The notes beneath the pieces are model-generated. The model saw nothing but the letters and a program-made list of their open reading frames with translations, searched no databases and had not been told where the DNA came from. A stretch of 64,000 nt of DNA from Antedon mediterranea. Lineage: Eukaryota; Echinodermata; Crinoidea; Comatulida; Antedonidae. Where the stretch lies: NCBI RefSeq assembly GCF_964355755.1, contig NC_092675.1, positions 25,026,412 to 25,090,411 of the forward strand, written 5' to 3'. Both the position numbers and the translations under genes were made by a program. This document shows positions 1 through 14,340 of this stretch, piece by piece. Each line of letters opens with the position of its first letter. Position 1 is the first letter of the stretch.

Positions 1-1652
1 ATAACAATCTTCTATGTCATTTTGTATTTGGAAACGAAACAATATGGCTATTATGTATACCTAGTTGTATACGGTATACAGCTCTTTATTTAGATGCCTA
101 ATATGCATTTAGACACAACACCAATATATGTTACGTAACGAAGATGAAATCGCAACGTTTTAGAAACGAATAACCTATAACGTGAACAAGTTTAATGACG
201 ATGGTGATTTTAAACTTTAATTATAAATTAAATTTATTGTCTAATCATCAAAATAATTCGAACAGATTTTGGTGGTTGTCAGTTTCATAGAAAACCCTTT
301 TAATTTACAGAAATAATTGTGGCTCAATAACGAATTCTATGATTTTGTTTAATAGGATTGCTTAGATATATTGCTCTTATCATACCTATAAGTAAGCGGA
401 CTATTATTAACTTTTTACCCATCTCATTGGTAATTTTCCCTGTTATATAATTTCAAAATCTACTAACATGTTTTTATTAATCTATGCAAAATCTTTTAAC
501 AGATCGCCCAACGAATGTACTGTTGTTTTGAATTGTTTTAATGTTCTACACATGTATTTTCTCTAAACTGTAGTTCGGTGTAGATACTATTTGTAGTTTT
601 CTTTTGAGTATAGACTTGTACTTGTCTGGTATTCAACGACAGTATATTGGTAGACATGACATGATGTCATTAAGGCAAGTGGTCTTGAAGATGGCAACGA
701 TCCATTGCTCCTTTGGGTATTACTATGTTTTCCAAAAATAAAGAACCAATATGGAAATACCATTACTAAGGAAATTATTTCATTACTATTCATATCGGAT
801 TGTTCCCAACACGAATGGTGATGTAAGGTCTGCTGGCGTCTTATAGTCAGTCATACTTTGTATCAATGGACTATTTTTGGAGGGTTCCACCAAGTATAAT
901 ACATGATAACTGAAGTATACATTGGTGTACATTATTATCTCTGTTAGGTGTAGGCTCTAATACTGTGACGTAATCTGGAAGCTATCAATACTGTAATGAA
1001 AACGATTATTATATTTTCTTTTTAATTAAAACTTATTTTAAAATGTGAATGCGTTGAATGCAATGAAGACCTATTTGTTGATAATTGTTTAAACTAAAAT
1101 ACCCCACTCCTAAACTTAGTTTGTAAGCACGATAAATTGTAGGGTTTCTCGCTGTTGAATTCGTGAAATAGTGTATAGGTCAGATAGGAAATATAATAAG
1201 AAAATGCAACAGGGTGTTTCTCTTAATAAAGCAATCCTTTCTCATCCCGTTATTTCAACCCAATTGCAGCTTCGGGAGGATGGAGGAATGACATAACATA
1301 GGCCTTAATCTAACCAGTTGACATTATGGATATTTAGTTTTATTTTATGTTTCTATTTATTTATTTATTTTATTACGGCACATGTAGTAAACTAAACTTT
1401 CCAAACAATGACACATTGATTCCTGGTTACAGATCCGTCAATCGGATTTGGTTATACGTTCTTCTACTATAAATCGGATATACTGTAAGCTTACTCACAA
1501 TAAAAAAAAAAGCCCAAGACAGTATACATGCATTGTATTTTCCTATTATTAAAATATGATGTGATAATTCCGGTCAGGTCCGTATATGGAAGTAATGTAT
1601 TCACTAATATTTCTTTCTAAATCCGGGGTTTGCATTTTAGTAACTACGATAA
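1..1652. other. Intergenic, no gene seen
   Basis: AT-rich sequence with stops in all frames and no exon-like segment that I could recognise. No tandem repeat or long inverted repeat stands out. The one short open frame here, at about 587-793 on the minus strand, has no recognisable motif. Confidence 0.6.
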
Positions 1653-1987
1653 TTAAAGATGTATTGTCCTCTGAAAAGTAATTCTTAACATTTTTGTTGA
1701 ATATGAAATTTTAATGTAACATAGCAGTTATCCACTTTGACCAAAAATTGGATCGGAAAAAATGTATTTACCTGGAAAAACTGTAATTTAAAGAAGAAAA
1801 TGATCAAATTGGATGCCAGCCAATAGATTTTTGGTTGAATTTAACCATTTTATTTTGTCATTTTATAAATTAAAAATTGTTTTCTACAGAAGTGATTAAC
1901 GTTATTAAAACTACAAAATAACATATTCAAAGTCTTATTTAATTATTCTTCATTTTCATTGTTTTTTGGGGGACAATACATCTTTAA
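1653..1987. mobile_element. MITE-like element, family A copy 1
   Basis: The left end reads TTAAAGATGTATTGTCC and the right end is its exact inverse, GGACAATACATCTTTAA, about 335 bp apart. The same termini bound the element at 10144-10695, and a one-ended relative starts at 12613. The interior is AT-rich and non-coding. This is what a non-autonomous DNA transposon looks like. The superfamily is not determined. Confidence 0.75.
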
Positions 1988-4900
1988 ATTTATCATCTGC
2001 AGTATTCGCTTTATTTAAAAGTAGATTGTTGGACAAGTTAGTAGTAGTCAATTTGACAAAGAGTTGTAAGGGTACTCAATACGGAAGTCCAAAATAAACT
2101 TGATATTAATAAATCTCGAAGTTTTGAGAAGGCTTTGTCCAAGTCCAAGTAATATAAGCCAAACCTATCCACATTACACTACTTCCACTATTTGAAAAGA
2201 AATGTGTTAGGCCTATTACGGTGTTTATATCATAGTTGCCTGAATGATCAAATCTGGTGTACAAAAACAGTAAAGATGAGAAAAGAATGAGTGTGAGAAC
2301 GAAAAAGGTCGCCCCAAGTCAAACTTAACCCGGCTTTCCTGGCCTATGGCATGCTATAAATATATATGTTATTATTTTCCTGCCGAAACCTTTGTTTATA
2401 TTCTGGTGAGTGAGTGTCCAATAAATAATATTACTGCGTATATAATAATTGGTTAAGTGGGAATTCCCGGAAACTGCTTGATTGACGCATAACATTTGGA
2501 AAAATTACAATAATAATGATTTCTTTTTTTTTATTGTTATAAAGCAATAAGTTAAAAACCACTTTAAATCACGTTAAGAAAAACGAAAACACGTAATGAA
2601 CATTTCGATGCATAATATAAATATTAAAATATATTTGCATTCAAATTGTCTTTGTTCTTGAGAATTGTTGTAATAATAAAAGTAATCACGATACTTATTT
2701 CATTGCGAATTTTTTGTACCCACTGACTGAAAAAAGAACCTGTAATTACATTATAATGGTTTCCATAGTTGTGATGTCTTCGTTTTAGTGCTAAATGGCT
2801 ACACTTTCATTTATAAGGTACACATACAGTAACATTTCTAACATGGTGTTTTGTTGCATCGCACCTAAGTCAAGCATGTAACGAACTTTGTTCATAAAAA
2901 GAATCATGTAAGCTATTGATTATTAAAAGTTATTTGTTTAAAAGTATAATAGTTATAGTATAGTAGTAGTATTCTTGATAATATACACATCGACATGTTT
3001 AGCTTTAAATCTGATACTGTACCATTGTACTAAAGCAGTGATGTAACGGAAAAGTTGTCTTATAGCTGACGTAATCATTTGTGTTTTAAAGGCGTTTATT
3101 AATAGATCTCTGTGATACCAACCCGAAGCCTCGTTTAAATGACGCGTAAGAATCAGCGACAATAAGGCGTTCGCGCAAAATGTGACAAATAAGCACTTTA
3201 AGTAACACTGCTGACGAATGAATTTAACAATTAAAAAAGTCGCTTTACATTAGTAGACAATCTGCAGAATTGTTATTGCAACAACGATTATGATATGAAA
3301 TGAGATGGATAACTTGTTTACATCACTAATGGTAAGAAATTAGTGAAGATATAAATACATTTAGGGCAGTCTACGTCAACAAACACCATATGCTCTTTTT
3401 AAAATCATCTTAAATATATCGGTATATTACAAAATATCGTATCAATAAAAAAAACTGGACCTCATTGCTAACATCAAGTAAATTTAGCAATTTATCAAAA
3501 TTGTTAATATTCATCAAAACATCACTAACTTGTGAGCTCTCTTATGGTACAGGTTTTTGGCAAACACTATAGATTTGATAAATAACATTTGGAAGGACTG
3601 TAAAGTTGTTTTATCTTTTTTAGGTAACAATTTGAACTTTAAATTTCCTTTGATGAGTGAGTGTGAACCATGTCTCTTCTTATTGCCTATTTGAGTCTCT
3701 TCTGAATTCATCAGTACATGTAATTTTTATTTTGTATGTTAAAGTTCAACTAATAATATACAAAACAGACATATTTGTTTTATAGATTTTACAGATAATA
3801 TGTCTTTCATTTCATTTATTTATTCGAAATTCTTATTATAGAATTTTATTTAAAGGATAAAAACACAAAAAAAGAACCAAAATGGTCATCTTAATGTGCA
3901 CAAAAAATTCTATATGAAATTTTAATATAGTCCTATACCAACATTTTTTTGTATTTCTAATTTCAATTACAACATGTTAGATGTGGTTTCATTTTACAGA
4001 CGTAATCCGATATATAATATTAAAAACTTAAGATCATAATTAGATCTATATTTCATATATTTTGAACAAATGTAACAAATTATAAACGATCTGAAACTGC
4101 AAAATTGAAAGATGACACGAATGTTATTCCATTTATCAGAATTATGCTTTTTAGTTTCTAATTATTAAGTATATTAATAAATTACTTTACCATCATCACG
4201 TTACGTGGCCTTTAACAGTTTACTTATCTGCACTGGTGTAATTGATTCAGCACTTTTGGATTATACTTGTACGATCCAATAAAAGCAAGATCATATGATT
4301 CCTTCAAGATATGTTTTTATTTTATCGCCTCTTTTTTATGATTTAAACGTTTCTTGGGAAAGTGTGAATGTTTGTAAGAATATTACACTTTTGAAAAGAC
4401 AAGAATTTTTATATTTTAGTAACAAAATAAATTCTTAAAATACAAAATTGACATTTGATTCTTTGATTTATGCGAAAATGTATTTAAAATACACCCTGGA
4501 ATTTCGTATTACTATCTTATTCAAAATTTAATTTGTAGATAGCACACAGATAGCCTGATAAAATATAATACTCAGATATGCCTATATTTAGAAGCTTTTT
4601 CAGAAGTCTTTTCAAATTTAGCATATCCAACTAAATTAGTTAATTTCTTTTCTATACAAAGGTTAATTTAACTTTTCAAGAATAGTTGCAAAGGAATACT
4701 TATGTCAAGATTTTTTTTTTAGGAAAAAAATGTCTGTTAAGCAGAAAACCTGACTTGAGACAGTAAGCCTTTAAAGTTGATTATTATATAGAAACATGTG
4801 TTTCCTGAAGAAAACTGTTATTAGTATTACCCAAAGGACGCCGTAGTTAAAAGTACATTCAGTACTTATCGTGTTTCAAACATCAACATTGAGTACATCA

Positions 4901-7900
4901 AGCTGATGTCTTTCTTACGTTAAAGTTCTAGAAGACATTGTTGATGAAATAGATGTATCTTTGATTACGACTTGCCGAATGATCTATTCTCTGTACTAAC
5001 TCTTCCTTGCATAAGCATAATTTGCTTGTTATGGACTTTACATTAAACTTTCTGGCGCCATTTGAAAGGTTCTAGCAATAAACGTTCGTAATAATATTTG
5101 TATGGCCCTTGTTTCTTGATGGACATACGTTAAGGTCGCTAGCCTATTAGTACAGATATAACGCATGATGTAAATTATCATTTTCTCGCAGTTTACTTAG
5201 ATTGTCTGTAAGTTAAGCTTAGTGCGCGCAAAAATGATACCCTTTACAACCGTTAAAATTAATGTAGATTAAACATTTATAAACGTAAAAACCAGTATTG
5301 TATCTACTTAGCTTTTTCACTTTCTTTTTCTTTGGCCATTTTCGTATAAAGAGGCTGTGGTAAAATATAGTTTAAATTCGTTTTTTCCTGGAATTTGTCT
5401 AAAATACGCCCAATGTTCAATATTAAAATGTATTAAAATAATTTTCTTTTGGATGATCCAAATGGAATAAAACCGTAAAACTACAGAGATCCAGATGAAC
5501 CTTTTTACTAATATTAAAATGATTCTTACACCATTGATTTAAATGGAGATGATTATTTTGTTGATAGTTCAAGATTTGATTCATGTTAGTTTAAATTTAG
5601 AATGAACACTTGTTTCGAATTTCTTTTTAACTATGACAGATATCGATGGCATGCACATAGGTCTACAATGTTCCAGATGCCGACGTTGCAAAACATTTCT
5701 AAAATGATATGATAGTGCTAGTTGGGCGTACGAATAATATCATTCATGTCAATAGCAGTGACATTTTAAACCACAACTGCCTAAAATGTGTAAAGATCAG
5801 CACAACAAACCAAGCCATGCGTGACAATAATTTGCATCGCATACTGTAAATAAATTACGTGATATATGCATATTTGGGCTGAATGTAGAAATGTTCCTCA
5901 TTTACCAGGAATGAATTCAGTATTCCATGCCAAATTATACTTGTCTTTAATTCCAGAATATTAAGGCATATTTAAAATAAAGCTATAACTACGATGATAA
6001 ACGTACGTATGTACGAATAAGACTTAGGCCTATGTTTGGTTATGGAAAATAAGTTTTTTATTATAACTTCATAATTCTGTATATTGTTAAAGAAGTCTGT
6101 CATCTATGTTACCTTTACGACGTTTGTCTGATAAAAGTCGTACGTAAGGTGAATCTTCAAAAATGCTAATTCATTGCTTTATAGGAAAATCAATGAAGAC
6201 TTTGCATTTGTTTAAACTTTAGTAAACTCGGGTGAAACTATTTGTGCTCTATTGTTATGTCAAGATTAATTCCATTTATAATTTTAATGAAAATATGAAC
6301 GTGATTTTATATCTTACTGATATAGTAGTGAAAAGTTTACGTTTAATGCACATCCTTGCATGGACGTAGGTATAACACGGATTAACGAGTTTATTTCTTT
6401 TGGGGAATAGTGTCTGTATTGTCATTCTTATTAAACCCTTTAAAAAAACATAGGAGCAATACGTTTTCTTGACCCCAAACGACTAATAAGCTAATCCCTA
6501 CAATGTGTTGTCTGTCTTTTAGTGTGTACAAGTGTCATTTCGACGAGACCAAGCAATAGTTAGTGTTTCTTTAGCTTCAAGTTTAACAATTCATTCAAAT
6601 TTGCTTATTTATCCTGTACCACACTAAAGCCTGGTGCAAACTATTTATAAGAAACGCAAGGACGTACACGTGCACACAAAGTCACGGATTAATATTCGCT
6701 GTCAATTAATCATTGTGCGTATTCTATACGTTGCGCCCTACCGTGTGAAGAAACGTCTAACATTGACTTACATATGAAACGATATAATCAAGAGTTATAC
6801 CCTGGTATAGCATTGTTTAAAAAAATGCGTATCCATTTTATGAAAACTTTTAGCAATATTTAGCAAATAGAAATCATTTAGTAATTTCCATGAAATCAAA
6901 CGTATTAATGTGCAGTAAATATAACTTGGTTTTTCCACGATTGCGGCCGCGTTGTTCTAAGGATTTAAATGACTTATCTAAACATCCGACGAATTTTCTA
7001 TTAATATATGATATATAATATTTTAATTTATTTATGATTTTCTCTTTTATTATCCAGTTCTAACCAACTAAATATTAAAAAAAGAATGACCAATTACAAT
7101 TAAGAGGCTTTTATGATGAAATAATTATGTTTGATATTAATTTACATAAATGTAATTCTCTCTCTATTTTATTGTGTTATTACAAACAGCTTGCTTTCTA
7201 ATTGGACGAAATACTGACGTTCGTTCAACTCTTGACAAATCATATAAGCAGTTCGGATGATCCATCATGTCGTGACTGCGTCCTAGTGAGAACCAAGCTT
7301 TACAATTATAATCTAATAGGTCTATGTTACATTTTTATAGAAATCCAAACTCTTTAATATCATAACTTTATGAAGATGAATATACGGAAAGTTTTTTTTT
7401 ATTTTTAATGTACATATTAGAAAGATAAAAATGTACAATTAGTAAGCGAAACCGCATTAACAGGTTGCTGTACTAGCAGGAAACAAAGATTTAGATTATG
7501 TTCTAAGAAAAATGAAACAATAATTATATTTAACATTGAAAGTTCGACCATGACTAAATTTGTTAAAAAAAACACTTATTCTCCAGTAATGTAGGCACTA
7601 ATAATTATGAATAAAAACACACTTTTTCAATTTATAAACAATTATTAAAAATCGGGTCTTTGATCTCCATGAAGAATCTATTTTCACTTTTCTTCTTTAT
7701 GAATTCATATTTTAGATTTACAAAAACAAATAATTACAAAAAAAAAACAACATTTCATTAAAATAGCTGTTTATCGTTTCTTAGGAATGCATACCGTATT
7801 TTAACAATGCGACTTTCATTAGATTATACATACAAAACATACTGTATGTTAAGGAGTTTTAATTATTAACTAATCACTGCTTACAGACATCGACGTATAA

Positions 7901-8556
7901 TTCTTACAGTCGACTCACTAAAACTGGACTCTCTGAAGACAACACAAAACATTTTCTTGAGGTCCCAATTTTTAGTCGCGTGTAAGGCGACTCTACAGTT
8001 CACTATGTCGGTTGGTCGGTCGGTTGATCGGTAAACACTAACTTGAGCAGGCGACTACAGCCATGTATATGGCCTTGTTTGTTTTACTTTATTAAACAAA
8101 AAAATCAGAATATTACCAGAACTAGAAAACTAGACATATAGGTCAGCCGAATGGTATCCGGTATTGGGAGAGTTTGACTGTAGTAAGCAAGATTTAGAAT
8201 ATAAATTGACAGACTTGCATAGAAAAGCGTATAATACTTATAAAATGTGTCATCACTCTCTAATTATCATTTAGTGTTTTTGTCCTATCTGTCGGTAACG
8301 ATAATTATGAGGTTGATAGTAAGCAGAGCACTGCGATTACCCTTGCTCTTCCGAAGGATGTTGATGTATCTAAGTATTGACATTTTTATAATCCTAATCT
8401 TAAATTCGTATAGCCTACAGCATCTAGAGTAATTACGAAGTTGTGGTGGTCTCCTTTGAATGGTGTGGAGATAAGTAAGTACAAATTCCCTATGATCTCT
8501 ATAATACCATGTACTGTTCTCCTTTTTGGTCTAATCATTTAAAAAAAAGATATCAA
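1988..8556. other. Intergenic, AT-rich, no gene seen
   Basis: No exon with recognisable protein similarity was found on either strand. Scattered TAGGCCTA octamers occur (for example near 2209 and 6025). A strongly diverged relative of the TAAAGC-TTGGTTCCCAC repeat family may lie at about 6625-6770, because a GCAAGGACGTA-like core and a GCGCCCTA-like end are recognisable. That copy is too decayed to call. Confidence 0.5.
7268..7302. repeat. Solo terminal fragment of MITE family B
   Basis: The stretch GCGTCCTAGTGAGAACCAAG followed by CTTTA matches the right terminus of the complete copies at 54630-54812 and 57891-58060. No left end is visible nearby, so this is a truncated copy. Confidence 0.5.
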
Positions 8557-8956
8557 CCGACTTAAAGTTTGTTATAATGATGCTTTCCGGCGGTTGTTGG
8601 GACAACCCAGATTTGTTAGTGCGAGGAATTTGTTTGTGGAAAACAATATTCCATCATTTTATGAATATTTAAGGATTTCGACTTACCGATTTCGACTTAC
8701 CAATTTCGACTTACCGATTTCGACTTACCGATTTCGACTTACCGATTTATTACAAGAATAATGAAAAGCGAAAATAGAATGTTAATTTGTATATATAAAT
8801 ATTTGCTGATTGATTCAAACATGTACTACAAATGGAGAGAGGCATTATATACCAATAAATAAAAGTTTTGGTCCTCTCACCTTCATCTTTTTTTTGTGTA
8901 ATGTATTATACCATATGGACAATTGTCTGAAATAAAAGTTGAATTGAATTGAATAT
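8557..8956 (+). mobile_element. LINE remnant: RT ORF C-terminus, 3' UTR and tail
   Basis: From about 8559 one frame reads a peptide of the type found near the C-terminus of non-LTR retrotransposon ORF2, with YNDAFRRLLGQPRFVSAR and FVENNIPSFYEYLR. This stretch is conserved in many LINEs just after the RT domain. The frame then enters a 14-bp tandem repeat. Downstream is a 3' UTR-like segment ending in a TTGAA repeat near 8937-8953, a typical LINE tail. The copy is 5'-truncated and decayed. The LINE assignment rests on peptide pattern recognition; the clade is not resolved. Confidence 0.6.
8675..8744 (+). repeat. 14-bp tandem repeat, 5 copies
   Basis: The unit ATTTCGACTTACCG is repeated five times head to tail, with one G-to-A change in the third copy. 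It sits inside the LINE-derived coding remnant, just after the FYEYLR peptide, so it probably arose by expansion of LINE sequence. Confidence 0.85.
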
Positions 8957-10143
8957 GGAAGTAAAAAATAAATTATTTTTTACCTTCACGATAATACTTT
9001 GTTTGATTGAGAGAAAACTGTTGTTGCAGATCTTCCTACGAATGATAAATACAATTTCTTCATCATTGGATCTAATAAATTTTCTGTAGTTTTAATGAGA
9101 ACAAAAACAACAAAGTAGGATACATAAAATTGTAATAATTAATTTTTAATAATTTTACTTTCATAAGAAAATAATATTGTTCTACTGCACTACGTTCATT
9201 ACGTAATTCAAAATATCTACGTTAATATTCTTAACTGTGTTTTTACTTCAGGATCAGACAATCATTTCGACTTATCGATGCTGTAAATTTCATATTTCTG
9301 GAGCCGCCAGTATAATTGCTTTATTTGCACATATTATTAATTGAAGTGATAAGATTGTGTTACAATCAATGAAATGTTTTATCATGTTGTCATTAGGGAA
9401 AATTGGATAATATTACATATACATGTCAAGTATTATTACAACTTTGAGAAAGCAATTCCTCTACGGTGGTAACAAGGCTTCTCTGTGTAAATATACCGAC
9501 TTAATTCCGCAGAGGAATGAATCCGGTCCGTTCTTTTAATCCAGCAACATGATTCATGTCGTATTAAGCCTTAGGTAATTCGTTACCACTTCCTTGTGTA
9601 CCCTGTATGTATCATAATGATGCTAGTGTCTAGAGAAACATGCTTACAATACATCTATTGGGCTTCGTATAGTACTTCATCTTTGCCGATATGTATGACA
9701 CAATGCTTCCGTCGACTAACAACATCTAGACTTCACAATGTTAATTATTCATATTTTTATATAGCGATGTCATTCAATTAGTAGTAGACCTATTTATATA
9801 TATATATAACCACATTTTCTATAGATAGTGGTTGTAGCCTACTGTAGCGTATTTTTCTTTATGAATTATTCCTCAAATTAAAAATTAATGAACTTTGTTT
9901 AGACTGGATCGTACATATATCAAGTATATTGGTATACATTTAATTTTCGTAATGCAATAGAATAGAATGTAATATTGTAATTATAGGAATATGGAAATTA
10001 ATAATAAGGTCCATTGTGTTAATTGTAATTATTGTAGGCCTACCTGACTTCGTTTCTTAAAATAATAACAAAACAATATTTGCACTTTGCATTCGATTTA
10101 GGCCTACTACCACCCATCAATGACGGCAGTAAAATGATAGCAC
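8957..10143. other. Intergenic, no gene seen
   Basis: AT-rich sequence with TAGGCCTA octamers near 10037 and 10097 and a short TA run near 9797-9808. No exon, RNA gene or transposon end was recognised. Confidence 0.5.
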
Positions 10144-10695
10144 TTAAAGATGTATTGTCCCTTGAAACACAAAAAATGAAGGTCAAAATATTCTAAATTT
10201 AATTTGGCCATATCAAAGTAATATTAAAATTATTCACTTTAAGTCGAAAATTCGGGCCAAAAACAACAAGTTTACGTAATTAACAGGTAAATTAATTTAA
10301 TTACTTTTCGTCTGGAAAATCGTGGCGAGCAAAAGTAAACAAAGATTTCAAACGACGAGTATGCATTATGCATAATGCTAATTAGGATTGTTTACAACTC
10401 GTCATGGTTGAAAAGGTATTTTCACACAGATCGCGAGGAAGTTTTGATTATGTATACAGAGTAGCCAAACAAGCGCGTTGCATTATGAGATATGTTTTGA
10501 TTGAAAACTTTGACTGGAAGTCAAAGTTATTTTTTTAACAAAAAAACGTCTGTATTTTAGTTAAATTATTTTTTTTCTACAAATTTTTGGTGAAAGTTAA
10601 TAACTATTATGATACTTCAAAATGACCCTCTTTTTTTTCGAAATATTTTATTTTTTATTTTTTGGAAATTAGTCAAAGGGACAATACATCTTTAA
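10144..10695. mobile_element. MITE-like element, family A copy 2
   Basis: This element has the same termini as the 1653-1987 element: TTAAAGATGTATTGTCC at the left and its inverse at 10679-10695. It is about 552 bp long, longer than copy 1. It has a CG-containing core and, near the right end, a stretch shared with the truncated copy at 12613. No coding capacity was seen. Confidence 0.75.
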
Positions 10696-12417
10696 GTTTA
10701 TAAAGTTTATTGGAGAACTCCAAGTTTGCTAATAACAAATGTTCGAGAAATGACTTCCCTATATTATGTAATGTCAAAAGTATCAAGAAACACGTCCCCG
10801 TTTAGGCTGTTTAACCTTTCATACCGTCAATACAAGAAACCAAACCTTCCGTTATGACATCACACCTTATGAATCATACATATCTGCGGTCGTCATACAT
10901 TTTCATAATACCATAGATTTTTTAAAGAGATGACAATATAATAACACACGGTGCCATTTATGACAGCAATTGTTGCTAATATTTATACTACGGATTTGTT
11001 GTAAGTGCCTATACCCATTTACTTTATATCCGGTAGGCTATCGAAAGGATAAAGCAGATAGTCTTTTTACAACCATGACATTTCTAGGATGCTATTGTTG
11101 TTTCGTAATTTGAAACATGTGTGAAGTTAATAAGTTCATTTACAATTAGCATCACTTAACGGAAACTAAGTGACAATACTTAAGTTGAATTATCTTTTTA
11201 GTACGCGCCTCTGAAAACGGTCTAATGTTAATGGGGTCAAGAAATATAATGTCATGGTCAATATTTATTCGTAACAAAATGAAAATAAAGACGTTTGACA
11301 TTACAATACTGACATTACAATAAGGACTTAAAATATATTAGAGGATTAATTAATTATTATGCAATTATAAATATTGCATTATTGCTCAATTATGTTTTAT
11401 TAGTTTATTTTAAAATTATAGTATATTTTTTTAGATAATTAGTGAAAGTTTATTACTATATAAATTCTTACTAAAAAACAGTTAAAATCATTCTTAGTTT
11501 TACAAGTTTAACGACCTTTTGTCATGTGAGTATAAGTGTTGGGTTTGTAATCCAGGGAATCGTATCAACCTTCGTGGTATGATGTGCACTTGAATATTTG
11601 CCAGGCTACAACCATGTACAAGCATGATTGAGGCTACCGATTTGCAGAAAATCCACGATGGGATTACACTTTCATAAAATTCATCATCAGATGTAGTCCT
11701 TGTGGTGTTATGGTTCGACATCTGCAGTAGGCCTAATTCTAATTCCATGTCACTCATCCCTCTAACGTTCATGATATAATATTTCAAGCGTATGTTTGTG
11801 TTATATTCTCTGTGGCAGACATTTTTTTAATTATGTGATTTATGTCCGGGTTGAAATTGGCAATTTTATCAAAGTTTGCACGAAAGATTGAACTTTATTT
11901 TTCAACACATCAAAACATGGACGAGTTTGGTCATTAATCTCCATGATTTATATACGTAGGCCTAGTGTAATTCTACTTCTTCCAATTTGTCTTTAAGTTT
12001 CCCTGCTTAATAATCTAAGCTAAAATCAACTCTATGAACAAAATAATAAAAATATAACTATAACATGAAGATTTGTGAATAACTAACTAACACCATATAT
12101 TTTATAACATCTTTAGTTAAATGGTATTTCTCACGAAATCTCAGCTCACAACAAGGCTGTCAAACGTTTAGATGGCTTTGATTGCACTTAGGCTGTGAAG
12201 ATGTGGGCGAATGATATGTAGGTTTGGTATTACCAAATATCATTTTAAGTTTAACACCCGTTTAATTGTAGGCCTACTAGGAAGCGATGACGACAGTTGG
12301 TATCGAGTATGCATGTAGGCCTAACACTCGCCCCTCGTTGTAATCAAATGATTTAACTGTAGGGTTGTTACCCAATGGGCTAACGCAGCTGTTGTTTAGT
12401 GCACGTAGGCCAGATGT
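10696..12417. other. Intergenic, no gene supported
   Basis: AT-rich sequence. The longest open frame (11500-11787, minus, 95 codons) has no motif or splice context that I can recognise, so it is not called. TAGGCCTA octamers occur near 11728, 11957, 12271 and 12315. Confidence 0.5.
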
Positions 12418-12594
12418 AAGCTTGGTTCCCACTAGAACGTAACGCAAGGACGTAAACGCATAACGGAAGCGTTTTAACCAATGACAAGTTATAAACAGTT
12501 AGCAATCAGAAGCGAATAAGCCATCGCTTGTGATTGGTCAATTCACTTGCGTTGCGTTACGTCCTTGTGTTGCGTCGCTAGTGGGAACCACGCT
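12418..12594. mobile_element. MITE family B, copy 1
   Basis: The left end AAGCTTGGTTCCCACTAG and the right end CTAGTGGGAACCACGCT are inverted repeats. Subterminal CGCAAGGACGTAA-like and TTACGTCCTTG-like blocks extend the fold-back. TA lies on both outer sides. Related copies are at 20451-20668, 54630-54812 and 57891-58060. The structure fits a non-autonomous DNA transposon with TA target duplications. No coding sequence. Confidence 0.85.
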
Positions 12595-12612
12595 ATACAC
12601 ATACATACACTT

Positions 12613-12870
12613 TTAAAGATGTACTGTCTCCCAAAAAGTATGAAAAATTAAGATTAATAAAACCAGCATTTATCATATTTATCATCATAAACTTTGCAGT
12701 TTTAAGTTAATTGGTTATTGCTAATTACTGGGTATTGTGGATTACCATGATTTACATATTATAGCTATATAGCTAATTATTATTTTTTATGTATTGGAAT
12801 GTTTTTATCGGAATAGTTAATATTGAAGTATCGTATAAATTGCATGACGCCCTCTTTATTATCTTCATAC
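12613..12870. mobile_element. Truncated family A element
   Basis: It starts with TTTTAAAGATGTACTGTC, a variant of the family A left terminus. About 220 bp in, it shares an AATATTGAAGTATC / GACGCCCTCTT block with the 3' part of the 10144-10695 copy. No right terminus was found. It lies 18 bp after the family B copy. Confidence 0.5.
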
Positions 12871-14340
12871 AGAACTTTTTACCGAAATGTGCTGTACAGT
12901 ATTGCATTTTTATTGAGTATTAGGCATTGGTTTCAAATCAATAAATCAATAGAATTGGATAAACCTTATGAAATGCAACAGTGATAAACAGTTCTGATTT
13001 CTCATTTATTTACAGGGATATATAATGTTAATACATAGTCATGAGTCAGATCCAATTAATTACTGTAGTATTAATAAACAAACTACGAATATACTGTATT
13101 TACAAAGTTTAGTCTATATTTATAGTCAATGAAAAGTATTAACTATTACCATTGAGACCAAACCAGTTGACTCATCAGGCTAGACAGGCAGTACAACAAC
13201 GCTCTGAATGATACAACGCAAGGTACCTCTTGCCTCCGACGTTGCCTGCATATCAGCACCCATTCACCCTCATGTACAACGTATACATGCATGTATCTGG
13301 TCACTTAGGTACAATCATGTCCAAGTTTGTTCGGCCATAGATTACATGTTCAGCCGTATTATTTTACACAAACTTATTATATAGCTAGTCACTCTGATCA
13401 AATACAATTACAAAAGTTTGTGAATAGTGTATTTGATTGTACACTATAATTATAAAGCTTGTATACCTACAAGGTCATAACAACTATAATTTTTAAAAAT
13501 GTATTAATCTATAAACAACATTTTAATTTGTTAAGTTTAATAACATGATGGTTAACAAGATAATAATACATAAGGAATAATAATTTAATATGTTGTGTGA
13601 GTTAAAACAGTATCTTTAAAAAAACTATACACAATCAAGGCGTTTCCAATAATCATGTAGACACGTATCTGTCCTAAAACCACTAATTCGGCTATTTCAT
13701 CTCTTCAAGGTTACAAGCACTTATTAATATTATAAAAATTAAAAATAAAATGAGCCATTTAGTATACTTCTGTAAAATCATGAGGTTTTTCATACAACTG
13801 TACTAACATAACAATCGTGATCTCGCTTAGTCCTTGCCTATAATAGTTAAAAAGTCAAAAGTCAAAAAGCGGTTGATATAAATCGTGACGAATGTTAACA
13901 TAATTACTTTCAAACATCTCATAATAAGAGTTCCTGTTTGAAACCATTCTGTGACCGAAATATTTGACATGAGAATTAATTCTATGAGCCAATCAAACAT
14001 ACTTTACACATAAATTTTAAAATTAAATTTCACAGTGGCAGACTGTTATGCTTGCTCTAGTGTATAAATTGAGGTAAACACTCGACACGGTCAATTACCA
14101 ATCTTCTTTATAGTTGTGTATACGGGTAATCTGATCCTCACTTGTAAAAATAATTTATGAACTACAATTTTCCCTCGATATTTTATTTCATGTGTACTTA
14201 TAATAACGCGATTGCAGCCAACTTTTCAAAACTGTACCATTATGCATCGTGTTATAAAATACAAAAACAATAAACTTAATTTATTACTTTAGCCTATAGT
14301 TAGTTTTAAATAGTTGAGTTAGCTTGTTAGAAATAATAAT
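12871..14340. other. Intergenic, no gene seen
   Basis: AT-rich sequence without recognisable exons. It is the 3' flank of the minus-strand ADAMTS gene, but its distance from the stop codon is too great to assign it as UTR. Confidence 0.45.

Noticed and set aside
11500-11787. 95-codon minus-strand open frame
   Set aside because: No motif, no splice context and composition like the surrounding intergenic DNA.
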